DNA from: Odontesthes bonariensis
Taxonomy: Eukaryota > Chordata > Actinopteri > Atheriniformes > Atherinopsidae
DNA length: 64,000 nt
NCBI RefSeq assembly: GCF_027942865.1
Contig: NC_134528.1
Span: 10,995,086 to 11,059,085 of the forward strand
Direction: 5' to 3'
Part shown: positions 44,874 through 56,406 of the stretch, piece by piece
Numbering within the stretch: the first letter of the stretch is position 1
Layout: each line of letters opens with the position of its first letter
Notes under the pieces: generated by a model
What the model was told of the DNA's origin: nothing
The model's input: the letters and a program-made list of their open reading frames with translations, nothing else
Database searches by the model: none
Position numbers and translations under genes: made by a program

Positions 44874-45473
44874 CAGTGATACTCACTATTATTTCACAAG
44901 AGCCACATTGGCAGAGTAAAATCAAGGGAAGAGCCAATTTTACCACAACATACTAAAGTCCCCTTTTGCAAATATGCATTTCTACATATAAAACATCCCA
45001 CAAAAAAAGAAACAACACAGCCAATACATTTTCAATTAAGACCACATTTACCTTAATACTGGGATGAGTGGAAGCTGGCCTGCATGTCCTTGACTTTCTT
45101 CATGTTGTATTTGTAGTTTGTTGTTGTAATCATAGTGAGACATTCAGGATGAGCATGGTTTTTGTGCTGGTTTTTGCCCTTTTTTAATTAAAAACCGATC
45201 CATTGTGCCTGCATCTCGCGCTGGCTAAAGGAGCTAGCGTGCACTGCGGTCAAGTGTGACGGTGGTTTAAGCGGGCTGCGTTGCCAGGTTTAACAGAGCC
45301 CCCTTTAGGAAACACCATTAAGCCTTAATTAATACTTAATAAAAATACTTAATACTGTGCAGTATTTGCTGTATGTTATTTGAAAAAATGTATTGTTATC
45401 ATATTGTTATAAGCTACTATGCGAGTGCGAGCCACCAATTAAAGCTTGAGGACCCACGCAATGAGTATCTCTG
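44874..45473 (+). mobile_element. hAT-type non-autonomous transposon, copy 2
   Basis: Starts cagtgatactcac and ends gagtatctctg. Flanked by gtctaagg (44866-44873) and gtctaagt (45474-45481), 7 of 8 identical. It is the reverse-oriented partner of 7392-8029, sharing the tgcctgcatctcgcgctggc and aaacaccattaagcc blocks. Confidence 0.9.
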
Positions 45474-45481
45474 GTCTAAGT

Positions 45482-45951
45482 GGTCGAATGTTCAGTGCAG
45501 CACAGTCGCCTTTCCTAAGTTCTTAATGAATTTCTCTTCCTCATCATGTTTGCCAACAAGGTCTCAGAAAAGAGCAGCAGCTAATTCTTTCTTACTGTGT
45601 CGTGATTGGAAGAAAAAAACAGGAAGTAACTTACTGACCATGTCCAGGTGTTTTCAAAGAGGAAGAAGCAGAATGTGTGACAGCCTTCCAGGTGTTTTTT
45701 ACTGAATTTCTCTCAACTTTGAGCCGCTCTAAATGCAGCATTTCAGCAGTGAAGATAAAGACATAGACACAGTGTACGCCTGTCCAGCTGCCCGAGTATT
45801 GATCAGTTCTGATGTGATTTCCCATTTTTGTTAAGTTCTCCGGAAAAGAGCCACATGTTTATTTTGTGACATTGTAAATAATCATAAAATTGCTGAAGAT
45901 TGTGCGAATACTCAAACTCAAATGAGTCTGGAACGCATATTTGTGTTTCAG
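45482..45951. other. No recognised gene or repeat
   Basis: Non-coding; nothing identified before the orphan ZNF exon. Confidence 0.4.
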
Positions 45952-46166
45952 TGATCCGCGTAAGAGGTTTCCTGGATCCTCAGTGTGGACCAGCAGGGAC
46001 CAGAGACCCCCCCCACATGACGGAGGAACATGATGCCGATATCACCAGGTTACAATTTACAGACGTGAAGGTAATCGATTCATCTGGAGATCAAGTAGGA
46101 AGAAATATTTCCAGAAAACAAGTTGAGTTGAAGATCAACTTTATTTTTCGTGTTCTAAAGAAATGA
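45952..46166 (+). pseudogene. Orphan N-terminal ZNF exon (relic of a fifth paralogue)
   Basis: After an acceptor-like ttgtgtttcag the frame reads DPQCGPAGTRDPPHMTEEHD, then DITRLQFTDVKV. This parallels gene B (LDQQDPELLHMKEEDKE ... INRFLFTAVTV) and gene C, including the acceptor in the same phase. The usual ELW segment is deleted and no zinc finger follows; the frame ends at 46166. Best read as the remnant of a B/C-type copy; an alternative short exon is possible but unsupported. Confidence 0.65.
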
Positions 46167-46773
46167 GCCAATATAAAATCTGTTTATTCGTATAAATCCA
46201 GGACATTTTGCACAGCAACAGTAAAAATACGACACACAGAGTCAATTTGACACCTTTGACTCAACACTGAGCTTCAGAAGATTCTCTGAAAACATGCGAA
46301 CCAGAAGCAGAAGGAACGATTTCCAAGGTGCACAGTTTACTCATAATTAAGTTTTTATCCACATCTAGTTGTTTGAGGTGAATCAGACTTTGTATGTAAA
46401 AGAACTGCAGATTATGGGTCAAGGTAAGTACTTCTATGAATATCCTTCTTTCCTTAAAATGTTAATCTTGTCGCTGTTCGTTTAATTTTCCTTGTGTAGC
46501 AAATTAGTTTTAATACGATTTAAGATCAGATCGAGTCCTCGTGCTGCAGGACATTTTTTTCATCCTCTGTGAGTTCAGCATCTTTTTAAAGACTTAAAGC
46601 AGTTTGATAAAGTTTTACCCCTTCCTCACTACACTGAAATCAGATATTCAGACTCACTAATTCCTATAAAAGCTGCTTTCATGGCTCATCTGGGACCACA
46701 CGTTCACCAGCTGTCACTTTCTAAGCACTGCCAGGTTACTTCTCTGCTCAGATAAAATCTTTTCACCATCCTC
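46167..46773. other. No recognised gene or repeat
   Basis: Nothing supported. Confidence 0.4.
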
Positions 46774-46777
46774 TTAA

Positions 46778-47433
46778 AGGGGTAGTTCGCCTCTTTTGAC
46801 ATGAAGCTGTATGACATCCCATATTAGCAATATTATTTATTAAATTTTCTTACCCCCTGCTGTGTCCTGTGAGCCGAGTTCCAGCCTCATTTTGGTGTTG
46901 ATGAAGGTAGTCGGGCTAGTTGGGTGGTGCCACAAAAGTAAATCGTTTTGCTTCTCAAAACAATATGCGTTCAAAAGAGTAATATATTTGCATCACAAAA
47001 TCGTTCTCCAGGAAAAAGTCAGACCTCACAATCGCTTGGCCCTATTTTCTCTCCCTTCGTATCACTGAGTGCTGCCGCCTGCCGACAGCCGCACCTGTTA
47101 CGGTGTTTGCTGCTCGGTCTGCACTTCGGTCTGCACGGTCTACACAGCACGCAGTGATACGAAGGGAGAGAAAATAGGGCCAAGAGATTGTGAGGTCTGA
47201 CTTTTTCCTGGAGAACGATTTTATGATGCAAATGTATTACTCTTTTGAACGCATATTGTTTTGAGAAGCAAAACGCTTTATTTTTTAAACCCCAGCCAAC
47301 TACCTTCATCAACACCAAAACGAGGCTGGAACTCGGCTCACAGGACGCAGCAGGGGTTAAGAAAATGTTCATAAATAATATTCCTAATATGGGATGTCAT
47401 ACAGCTTCATGTCAAAAGAGGCGAACCATCCCT
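46778..47433. mobile_element. T2/Kolobok-like long-TIR MITE, full copy 1
   Basis: TTAA at 46774-46777 and 47434-47437. The left arm AGGGGTAGTTCGCCTC is mirrored by gaggcgaaccatccct on the right. Arms extend about 280 bp each, around a GC-rich core near 47068-47155. TTAAAGG termini match the T2 family first described in Xenopus. Non-coding: the 117- and 68-residue frames are the arms. Confidence 0.88.
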
Positions 47434-47437
47434 TTAA

Positions 47438-48093
47438 GTTAAAGACAACGTCTTGGCTATCTTTGGCGAGACAATATTGGAAACTTTCTTCTATGCATAT
47501 TAGAAAGCCACGAAGGGGTCTGAAAAGTAGAAAATATAGGAATAGATCCACCAAGTAAGATCTCCGTGGGTCTATAAAATATTACTCCAGACTGTATTTC
47601 TGGTCATTCTTATTTAAATACCAGCTATATAAGCTTTTATCATTTTCTTCTCTTCCAGTAAAATTCCCTTTACAGTATAGCACAACTAAGGACAATTATG
47701 TCGTATTTCCAAAGAGTTTTATTGAGAAATGTTTCAACTACCCAGGTGTCGTTTCACTTTTAAGACGGAGTGAGGAGGGATTGTGTGAGAGATGTCTAAC
47801 TGCATTCTGGACCGCGGCTTAAAACGAGAGCTGCAAGGGAGGAAAAGCTGGGAATTCAACTTATATAGATGTATAATACTGGAAGGAAGAGTCAGCTACT
47901 GTTTTTGTTCAGCTTGTCTGACAGTCGTTCAGTGTTGGGTTAAACATGGTCTGAAATCTGTCTCGAATCAAGTCTTTCCAAAGCGTTTCAACTAAAGCAA
48001 ATTAAACTGTGACAAGTCGAAGTAAATTGTTGTGTTCCTTAAAAAAGTGCTAATTTGCTCATGAGTAAAAAAGTAAAGCAAAAGTGCGTACAG
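47438..48093. other. No recognised gene or repeat
   Basis: Spacer between two MITE copies; possibly decayed LINE sequence, but no diagnostic motif. Confidence 0.4.
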
Positions 48094-48097
48094 TTAA

Positions 48098-48751
48098 AGG
48101 GATAGTTCGCCTCTTGTGACATGAAGCTGTATGACATCCCATATTAGCAACATCATTTATGAACATTTTCTTACCCCCTGCTGCGTCCTGTGAGCCGAGT
48201 TCCAGCCTCGTTTTGGTGTTGATGAAGGTAGTCCGGCTTTTTGGCTGGGGTTTAAAAAATAAAGCGTTTCGCTTCTCAAAACAATATGCGTTCAAAAGAG
48301 TAATACATTTGCATCACAAAATCGTTCTCCAGGAAAAAGTCAGACCTCACAATCACTTGGCCCTATTTTCTCTCCCTTCGTATCACTGCCTGCTGCCGCC
48401 TGCCGACAGCCGCACCAGTTACGGTGTTTACTGCTCGGTCTGCACGGTTTACACAGCAGGCAGTGATACGAAGGGAGAGAAAATAGGGCCAAGTGATTGT
48501 GAGGTCTGACTTTTTCTGGATGGACGATTTTGTGATGCAAATGTATTACTCTTTTGAACGCATATTGTTTTGAGAAGCAAAACGCTTTATTTTTGTGGCC
48601 CCAGCCAACTAGCCAGACTACCTTCATCAACGCCAAAACGAGGCTGGAACTCTGCTCACAGGACGCAGCAGGGGGTAAGAAAATATTCATAAATGATATT
48701 GCTAATATGGGATGTCATACAGCTTCATGTCAAAAGAGGTGAACTATCCCT
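48098..48751. mobile_element. T2/Kolobok-like long-TIR MITE, full copy 2
   Basis: TTAA at 48094-48097 and 48752-48755, with AGGGATAGTTCGCCTC mirrored by gaggtgaactatccct. Same arms and core (ctgccgcctgccgacagccg) as copy 1. It lies about 115 bp beyond the stop codon of gene D. Confidence 0.88.
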
Positions 48752-48865
48752 TTAAAAAGCAAAATGTCTCATATATTAAATGAACGGTGACAGAATGAGC
48801 ACACGGGCTAATCTCAGGGTGGAAAACATCCCCGGTTCAGGCGGTAGATGCAGAACATGAAGCTT

Positions 48866-51800
48866 CTACCCTGTGTGGGTTTTAATGTGTCTATTAAGAC
48901 TCCCTCGCTGCGTAAAGGTTTTACCACAAACGTCACAATCAAACGGCTTCTCGCCTTTGTGGGCTCTCATGTGAATGTTGAAGTAGTTTTGATGAACAAA
49001 CTTTTTCCCACACAGATCGCACACGTATGGCTTGGGTCCGGTGTGGGTTCTGGTGTGCCTGTTGAGGTTTTTCTGTTCTCGGAACTTCTCTCCACACATT
49101 CCGCACGCGAATGGCTTCTCCCCCGTGTGGATTCGGATGTGCGCCTGGAGCCTGAAGGTGCACCTGAACCTCTTTCCACACTCGTCGCAGCCGAACGGTT
49201 TCTCTCCCGTGTGGAGTCGATTGTGTCTCAGCAGACTTCCGTGGCGGGAAAACCTTTTCCCGCACTCGCCGCAGCCGAACGGCTTGACGCCGGTGTGGCC
49301 TCTCATGTGCACCGTGAGATCGGTGTTGCGTCTGAATCTCCTGCCGCAGCAGCTGCAGGCGAAAGGTCTTTCTCCCGTGTGGACCGTCGTGTGGGCCCTC
49401 AGCTGCGACTGCTGGCAGAACCTTCTGCCACAGTGTTCGCAGTTGAACAGCTGCTCTCCGGTGTGGACCTTCATGTGCGTCTTCAGGATTTTCTGCTGGC
49501 TGAATCTTTTGCCGCAGTCGTCACAAGCGAACGGCTTCTGTCCTGCGCTGACTTTGATCTGCGAGTGCCACGTCAGGTGCTTCTGAAGGGCCCGCTTGTA
49601 GATGAACCGTTTCCCGCACTCGGAGCAGCTCAGAGATTTTTTGGCAGGTCCCACGTCGCCGTTTACACCCGGCTCGGGTGCTCTGCTCTCCCTCCAGCCG
49701 GCGTCGCTGTCTTCCGTTTCAGATCCAGAATCTGAGAAATGTTCCTGCAATCCATCATCATCATCATCATCATCAATACTGACCTCGGTCTCAAAGAAAT
49801 CCTCAGAGTTTTCATCAGTGTTTGATGGTAAATGACTGTTTGGATCTGGGTTCCTGGCTGGTTCTGGTCCTCCACCGTCCTCTCCATCAGCTTCTGTTTT
49901 CATCCCCGCAGGTGAGCTGCTGGTTGGAGGCTCCGTCTCTCCGTTGTCTTCAGTCTTGATTTGGTGAAGCTGTGAGACCTGAAGTTTCTCTTCATCGTCT
50001 TCGCTCTTCTTAATAACTAACGTAAACGGAAACCGGGGGATATCGGTCTCTTTCAGTCCATCGGGCTGCTCTCCCTCCTCACCGGTCCAGAATTCCTCCT
50101 CTTCCTTCTTTATGTGGAAGATTTCTGGATCCTGTTGCTCCGGACTGCAGCTCCATTCTTGGGGAACTTCTTCTTTAACCACCAACACCTGCTGAACACC
50201 TGCAGGAAACACAGAAAACTTATTATCTTCAGCAAATGATTATTCCATCCATCCATTTTCCAAACCCACTTCATCCAACGCGTCCGCGGGGGGGCTGGAG
50301 CCCAGCTCTGCAACTGAGGGCCCTTTGTAAGCATTCACATTGATGACAAGAAGACGTGGGCTGTGTTCGAAATCGCATACTACATACTACATACTCATCG
50401 ATCAGACAGTATGCAGAGCGTTTACCCACAATGTATTTCGCTCCTGCCTGAGCCGAAATCAGCCGGCCTGAAGCTGATTTCGCTTAAGCTCTAAACTCTG
50501 TAAACTTTAGCAACATTTGAAACATTTTCAGGCGAGAAAGTAGTTGTTTAGATCCCCAACGTGTTGAAAACCTGACAAAATACCGGCTATTTACAATTTT
50601 GTTCCCACGAATTCTGCGCTACTAAAGCTAGCCGCAGTGAGCAACGCACTTCCTGTTATTTTCACAAAATAAAATACCCGTTGCCTTTTATCATAGGGAA
50701 AGCCATTGCGATACAATTGGTGCTTTTGTTTTGAAAACCGGAAATGAACCTACCCTCGTTGTAGCTAGCTTGAAACTGCCGTTTTGACGATCGCCGACAT
50801 CACGTTACGTTGTATCTTGGGTAGTTTGAGTAGGAGTAGTAACCTCATGATGCATACCCAACATTTCGGCGAATCTAGTATGCATCCGGGAAAAAAGTCA
50901 GTATGAGTAGTAGTAGAAGTATGCGGTTTCGAACACAGACACGGATCTGTAGTGATGGAGGCAAACGACGGTCTCTGAAATCTCAATTCACCTCAAATTC
51001 CATTTTTTCACAATCCAATCTGTCCAATTCTATGTTGAACCACGACACGGTTTCCACTCACAGCGCCGTTCATTGATCTTTCAAACAGAAACGCTTTCTT
51101 TAATTCCAGATCAAAGCATTTTTCAATATTTAAAAAACGTGTTAAAGTTGTGTAAAAGTGACCTGGTTTGAGTTTAAAGACAGAAGATGAGTGTTTGAGG
51201 AACTTTTTAAGCAAAGAGTTCCATGTTTAAACGGGTTTTTAAACGTGAGAACACCCGTTAAAGCGAGTTTACCCTTTCCCACGACCAGGAGGAGCTTTGG
51301 GGCCTACAATGTTTTCAGAACCGGTCCAGAAACAAACTCCTAGGAGACGAGGCTGTAACTATGGCGACAGAAAGGGATGACATTATGTATCCTCCAGGAG
51401 GGCCTGTCGGCAGTGTTTGTGCACGAATTGCACAAACACAGACAAAACGAACAGTTTAATAAGTAAAATAACCAGCGACGGTTTTACTATTTCAGCGTTT
51501 AAAATGAAAATAATGAGTTTTTAAGACTGTTGTGTTTGTATTTCAGGTTTAAGGTTGGATCACGTTTCAAACCAGCCATTAAACTTACAGATATCTATAG
51601 AGCGTTCACTGCACAGAGGTTGTAAAAATGAGATCTGCACATGAACAAATGGACAAAGTGCATCAAATGCTGCTGTTACACACAGAGATGTTGCACGGAC
51701 TGAACACGCCTGAGCGTTTTATGCAGGAATAAAATAAGAATAACTACTGAAAGAGTACAATTTACAACTGTGCAAACAGCTAACTGATGCATTTTAAAAC

Positions 51801-54800
51801 AGCATAGCTCACAGATTCCTTCACTCTGCAATGACACCAACATGTGACACGTTAACGACAGCGTGGAGGACAAACTTAAAGCCGCCGTCCTCACCACGAC
51901 GCAGGGCCGAGCGAGCTGTCACGTGTCCGACCTTCCTCACACTTCCAGCTAAATCTCGAAAACTAAGATGACTGAGATCCTCCCGTGACATTTCTGATGA
52001 GAACAGGAGGAGGAGGGTCACACAGAAAGATCAAGACCACCTTCGGACATAAAACGCCTAAGCTTATTAGAAGGTATAGACACTGGAAAGAAAAAAAACA
52101 CGACGTTTTTAGTGTTAAATAAAGTTTAATACGAGGCTTGTGAAGCCCAACAACACGACAGAAACTAAGAGACAGATGCAACGAACTGCAGCATTTGTAA
52201 ATAAAGATGTACAAATCAGTGTGTAGAAGGCACTTTAATCTAAGGGTTACTGGAAAAAGGCGTTTTAGTTTCACTTGAAGCAACACAGGAGAAGTTTATT
52301 AACCTTAAAACTACGAGCCTCTGACTCGTTTTAAAGTACACTTTGTTATTCACATGAGCCTGACACTGCCCTGATACCACAGTTTACATCTTTGGTTTCC
52401 ACCCCCACACCCCACTGTTTAGCTTCATTTTTGACAGTTTGTGGCCTCTTCAACGTGATAACAAATTGACATCTATAGTTGTAAACACACAGGACTCAGA
52501 CACTTAGGTGAAGTTAGTTTTAAGTTGGAAATTCGACAGACATTCGAAAGCCACTCCAACATTCCAAGTGCACCCGTATTGCAGACTTTACAGTAAACAC
52601 ACAGAGAGGATGACTGCAGGTGTTCCAACTTCCTGTTTTCAAAATAAAATAAAAATGAAAAAAATGTGATATTTAAAGCAGAGATGAGCTACTGTGAATA
52701 AAGTTATTGAAAATTATGAACAGAACTGAATTGTAAAAATAAAAGGCGTATCTCATAAAGCCAGTGTAGTTACATGATCCCACACTGATTTGGAGTCAAT
52801 TGATCACAAGACCTGGAAGCTATTGAGCAAAAATGCTAATATTTACATATAAAAATTCATAAAAAATATGAACAGATCTAAAATGTAAATGTGTTTTTTG
52901 CATGTCTTTCATTATGTTTTATCCAAGTGTCTTTTAATGTATTATTTTCCGAGGGTTTCACTTTTGTTTAAATTTTTTTATTTCTACATTTTTACATTTC
53001 AGATCTGTTCATGTAAATATTACATATTATTTACATGAACAGATCAATATTAGCATTTTTGCTCAATAGCTTCCAGGTAATGTGATCAATTGAGTCCAAA
53101 TCAGTGTGGGGTCATGTAACTACACTGGCTTTATGAGATACGCCTTTTATTTTTACATTTTAGATCTGTTCATATTTTTTATTAATTTTTATATGTAAAT
53201 ATTAGCATTTTTGCTCAATAGCTTCCAGGTAATGTGATCAATTGAGTCCAAATCAGTGTGGGATCATGTAACTACACTGGCTGCATGAGATACGCCTTTT
53301 ATTTTTACATTTTAGATCTGTTCATATTTTTTATTAATTTTTATATGTAAATATTAGCATTTTTGCTCAATAGCTTCCAGGTCTTGTGATCAATTGACTC
53401 CAAATCAGTGTGGGGTCATGTAACTACACTGGCTTTATGAGATACGCCTTTTATTTTTACAATTCAGTTCTGTTCATAATTTTCAATAACTTTATACACA
53501 GTAGCTCATCTCTGCTTTAAAGCTGCAGTCTGCAGGATTTGTTGTTGTCATACGTAAAGTCCTAATTTTTGGCATTTTAAGAGTTTACATGATCTATCAG
53601 AACGCTTGAAGTTGAAAACGGTGACCTCCGTAGTCGCAAAATGCAAGAAATGCTTATTTTTTAACCGGAAAATAAAAAGTTATTCAACTTCCTGTCCCGC
53701 CCCATCAAAACACATGAGAACTCGTGCACGTCTACGTGCACGCCAGATGCGCTTACACGACTCCTCATTCAGCAACTCACCTGTACCTGTAGACACAGTA
53801 AGTAGACTAGCCCGTAATGAAGTTCAATAGTCCAGATAAATAAGCGTGGGGACGAGCCTACCTTGTATCGCGCGTGCACAATCGGTGATTGACAGGGAGC
53901 AGAGCCCAGCTCGTAACCTGATTGGTTACCTTTTACCGGTCCGGTCTGCAATTTTGTAAACAAACCTGCTGGCTTTGGAGGGACCTAGCGGGACATATAG
54001 GGGACCTAGAGAACTCTTTTTTTTTTTTTTTTTTTTTTTTGTATTGGGGTATTTAATGTACTACTTTCAGAATCCCCGGACAGTTCCAGGCATTATGCTT
54101 GAAAAAGAGTTGCAGACTGCAGCTTTAAATATAAAATTTTTTTCATTTTTATTTTATTTTGAAAACAGGAAGTTGGAACACCTGCAGTCGTCCTCTCCGT
54201 GTGTTTACTGTAAAGTCTGCAATACGGGTGCACTTGGAATGTTGGAGTGGCTTTCGAATGTCTGTCGAATATCCAACTTAAAACTAACTTCACCTAAGCG
54301 ACTCAGACAGAGATTTGTTCCTGTGACAGTGGTGTACATCACACAGCTGTAGGCCAAAAATAACGTACAGAAATCAGTTATTTTAACAGTGTTTTATCCA
54401 TAAAACTAAAACACAGCATGAGGTCAAATCTTTGACAATCTCTTGATTTGATTACAGCTAACCGAAGTCACAGTTTTATTATTAAAGAACTACAAGATAA
54501 ATCTGTGCCCGCAGTTTATCGTCCGGCTGCTGCATTCTCACAGATGAGTTCCCCATTTTTTTGTTTCCCACAGCACAACGTCTTCATATCGCATTAAAGA
54601 CCTTTTTGGAAATCTCAGGTGTATTTCAGAACACACAAGACGAGAATTTCCGTTTTAATGTGTCTGTTTTTTTTGTTTGTTTGTTTTTACAACAAGCTAA
54701 CAGTTAGCCGTTTCCTCCTGCAGAAACATTAAATCTGGGATTATTCTCACCTTCTGTTTGATTTATGAGTACATCCTGCAGCTGATGAACTCCGAGGGTT

Positions 54801-54871
54801 TTAGTCTCCAGTTTGTCTTGTAAAGTCTGCCTTTCAGTGTTGTTCTGTTGAAGATAATCCACTTCGTTCAT
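48866..54871 (-). CDS. C2H2 zinc-finger protein D (9 fingers), two coding exons
   Basis: Predicted nuclear DNA-binding regulator. Coding exons are 54751-54871 (donor GAAG/GTGAG) and 48866-50199 (acceptor tttcctgcag); the junction completes GGT (Gly41) and the product is 484 residues. Residues 41-225 are acidic with VVKEE, QIKTE and GMKTE motifs, a run of seven aspartates (about 183-189, from a cat repeat near 49758), and GWRESRAPE just before the fingers, as in gene A. Nine C2H2 fingers run from about residue 232; a longer linker follows finger 1, again as in A. Coding sequence is markedly GC-rich compared with gene B. The 4.5-kb intron carries two transposons. Divergent from CHMP6. DNA target unknown. 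Confidence 0.9.
50244..50330. repeat. Short fish repeat fragment (ccatccatcc type)
   Basis: ccatccatccattttccaaa followed by ggagcccagctctgcaactg resembles the 3' end of a common fish retroposon. Too short to classify. Confidence 0.4.
50359..50940 (-). mobile_element. TIR element (ggctgtgttc family), full copy
   Basis: Ends ggctgtgttcgaaatcgcat and atgcggtttcgaacacagac are inverted repeats. The interior carries tgatttcggctcaggcagga-type sequence in reverse and matches the CHMP6-intron copy at 60342-60870 in opposite orientation. No target duplication could be identified. In the intron of gene D. Confidence 0.82.
50990..52490. other. Intronic sequence of ZNF D, no recognised feature
   Basis: Only short frames without motifs. 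Confidence 0.4.
52740..53470. repeat. 152-bp sub-repeats, three direct plus one inverted
   Basis: The unit contains tattagcatttttgctcaat, cagtgtggggtcatgtaact and gagatacgccttttat. Direct copies place tattagc at 53049, 53200 and 53352, so the period is 151-152 bp. The left copy (52740-52880) is inverted, giving the foldback its stem. Confidence 0.9.
53521..54124. mobile_element. TTAA-inserted MITE nested in the foldback
   Basis: TTAA at 53517-53520 and 54125-54128. Left end AGCTGCAGTCTGCAGGA, right end TTGCAGACTGCAGCT. Removing it restores the right arm of the host element. It contains a T-run of about 22 near 54018. Termini and TTAA suggest a Kolobok or piggyBac-type MITE; non-coding. Confidence 0.85.
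54310..54750. other. Intron 1 start region of ZNF D
   Basis: Nothing recognised apart from the donor-proximal sequence shared with gene A (ttagccgtttcctcctgcag). Confidence 0.4.
54751..54871 (-). CDS. First coding exon of ZNF D
   Basis: Encodes 40 residues from MNEVDYLQQN plus one base, equal in length and phase to the gene A exon, with shared DKL and GVHQ positions. An in-frame ATG upstream (near 54952) lies in the conserved 5' UTR block; the start used here is chosen because it aligns with gene A. Confidence 0.82.
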
Positions 54872-55015
54872 GGTCACTTTTTCCCTTCTTTGCAACAAAC
54901 TGGAGGCTCGTTTGAGACGAACCGGGCCCGCACAGAGTCGATCACCGCACAATGCAGCCGCTTATGTTTCTCTCAGACTGTATCCATGGATGTATTGTAG
55001 GAGCTAGAAACACAC
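54872..55015 (-). promoter_or_regulatory. Conserved upstream/5' UTR block of ZNF D
   Basis: Counterpart of 10277-10425 in gene A (caacaaactgga, cgatcac, aatgcagccgct, atccatggatg). Likely 5' UTR and core promoter duplicated with the gene. Confidence 0.55.
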
Positions 55016-56406
55016 AGGGGCCCACTCTGTTTGTAAACAATTTATTAACGCCTATTGTATTTTGAACAGGCATCTGCACAGACACCTTTAGTTCCCGTCA
55101 TCGGCGGAGCCCTCATCCATTGGCTTTTTTCCATTTCCATTTTCGTAATATATCAATTTTTAAGCTAATAATTTTAAAGATTAAAATGTTTTTTTTTTTT
55201 AGTAAAAGTAAATATAATACATATAATGGGATAAATTAACTTAAACAATGACGGTGGGTCACTTTAAGAGCTCCAGTTTTTTCTCAATGGTTGTCCACTG
55301 CCCTCTAGCGGATACTCTGAAGAACTGCAGCTGTCATTCATAGAACGAGGCATAGCAACATACACTTACTTCCGGTAAATACTTTAGAAAATAAAGCGAT
55401 CAAACTGCTAAAATCTACATCGAATTTTGACTTCTTTATATAAAAAACAATACATTACCTCCAGCAAGCAAATGATAAAACATACATAGTAAAACATAAA
55501 TAAATAATGAAAGGAAAAAAGTGTAATACAAGACAACTGTCAAGTCAATTATGTATTCCAGATCCTGTTTTAATCCTGTACAAATCAAAGCCAGTTGTTT
55601 TTGTGATGAGTTATGACCAAATGTCACAAAATCATTTATTCTTAGAGAGTTTTTAAGAGTTCCAAATTATAATAATACGAAGATTCAAAACTGGTATGGA
55701 TAAATTATACCCTGTTGTACTGTTTTAATCCAGCTTTAGACTGTTATTATGTTATTATTTTTTAGCATGGTCCGCTAACCCCATTCATAATGTCATTTAC
55801 TGTTAAAATGTGGTTGATATATTTAATATTCGATCAAATAAATGCAATTTTTGATATTTTCACTTTAAGTTAAAATATATTGATCTCGAGCAGTAAACAG
55901 TATTTTACTTTACTTTGACTTTAATTTGATGAATATTTAATGTTTTTTAATCGCACAGGTTTGCACTTTGTTTATTTTGAAAGGTTAAACCGGATGTATT
56001 TATTTCTACATTGACGCTTGCTTGAAAAACAGACTGATGCAGTTCTTCTGTTTGGCCACCAGGGGCAGTGTTCTACGTACATTAAATCCAGTTTGTTTTG
56101 TGATTGACTCGTCGGTTGTTTCGCTCAAAGCAGGAAGATTATTTATATGAGCGATTATTATTTTTAATTATGATAAAACAGTTTGATTAAATTCATTTCA
56201 TGGACTTTTTAACTTTTTTAAATACCATCTTAGAAGCGTTTGTCCCCGCCCAGACACTGTCCTTCCTGATGTGGGTGTGGACGCCGATGACTTCACAAAT
56301 AATGGAGGAAAAGCTGCTGAACTCAGCCTGTTGAGAATAGTTTCATTTTGACACAGTTTCTTGTTCTTCGCCCGGTTTCAGGTCGTAGCTGGCATGCTGT
56401 GTCGGG
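55016..56406. other. Divergent intergenic region ZNF D / CHMP6
   Basis: Mostly AT-rich; the last 250 bp, with a ccccgccc box near 56246, should contain the CHMP6 promoter and 5' UTR. No TATA box is evident. Confidence 0.45.

Larger units (their letters stand above)
52502..54299. mobile_element. Mutator-like foldback element with sub-repeats and nested MITE
   Basis: Ends acttaggtgaagttagtttt and its mirror aaaactaacttcacctaagc; 9-bp direct repeats gactcagac flank both (52493-52501, 54300-54308), a Mutator-type length. The arms include tccaacttcctgttttcaaa (52627) against ttttgaaaacaggaagttgg (54157), and run in to the 152-bp sub-repeats. The right arm is interrupted at TTAA by a separate MITE (53521-54124). 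No transposase. Confidence 0.82.

Noticed and set aside
47019-47372. 117-residue frame and its near-copies at 48159, 48340 and 58454 as a gene family
   Set aside because: They are arms of the T2-like MITE read through; reverse-strand versions exist in the opposite arm of the same element.
47438-48093. LINE ORF2 fragment
   Set aside because: Some composition similarity to L1-like tails but no cysteine motif or reverse-transcriptase block could be read in any frame.
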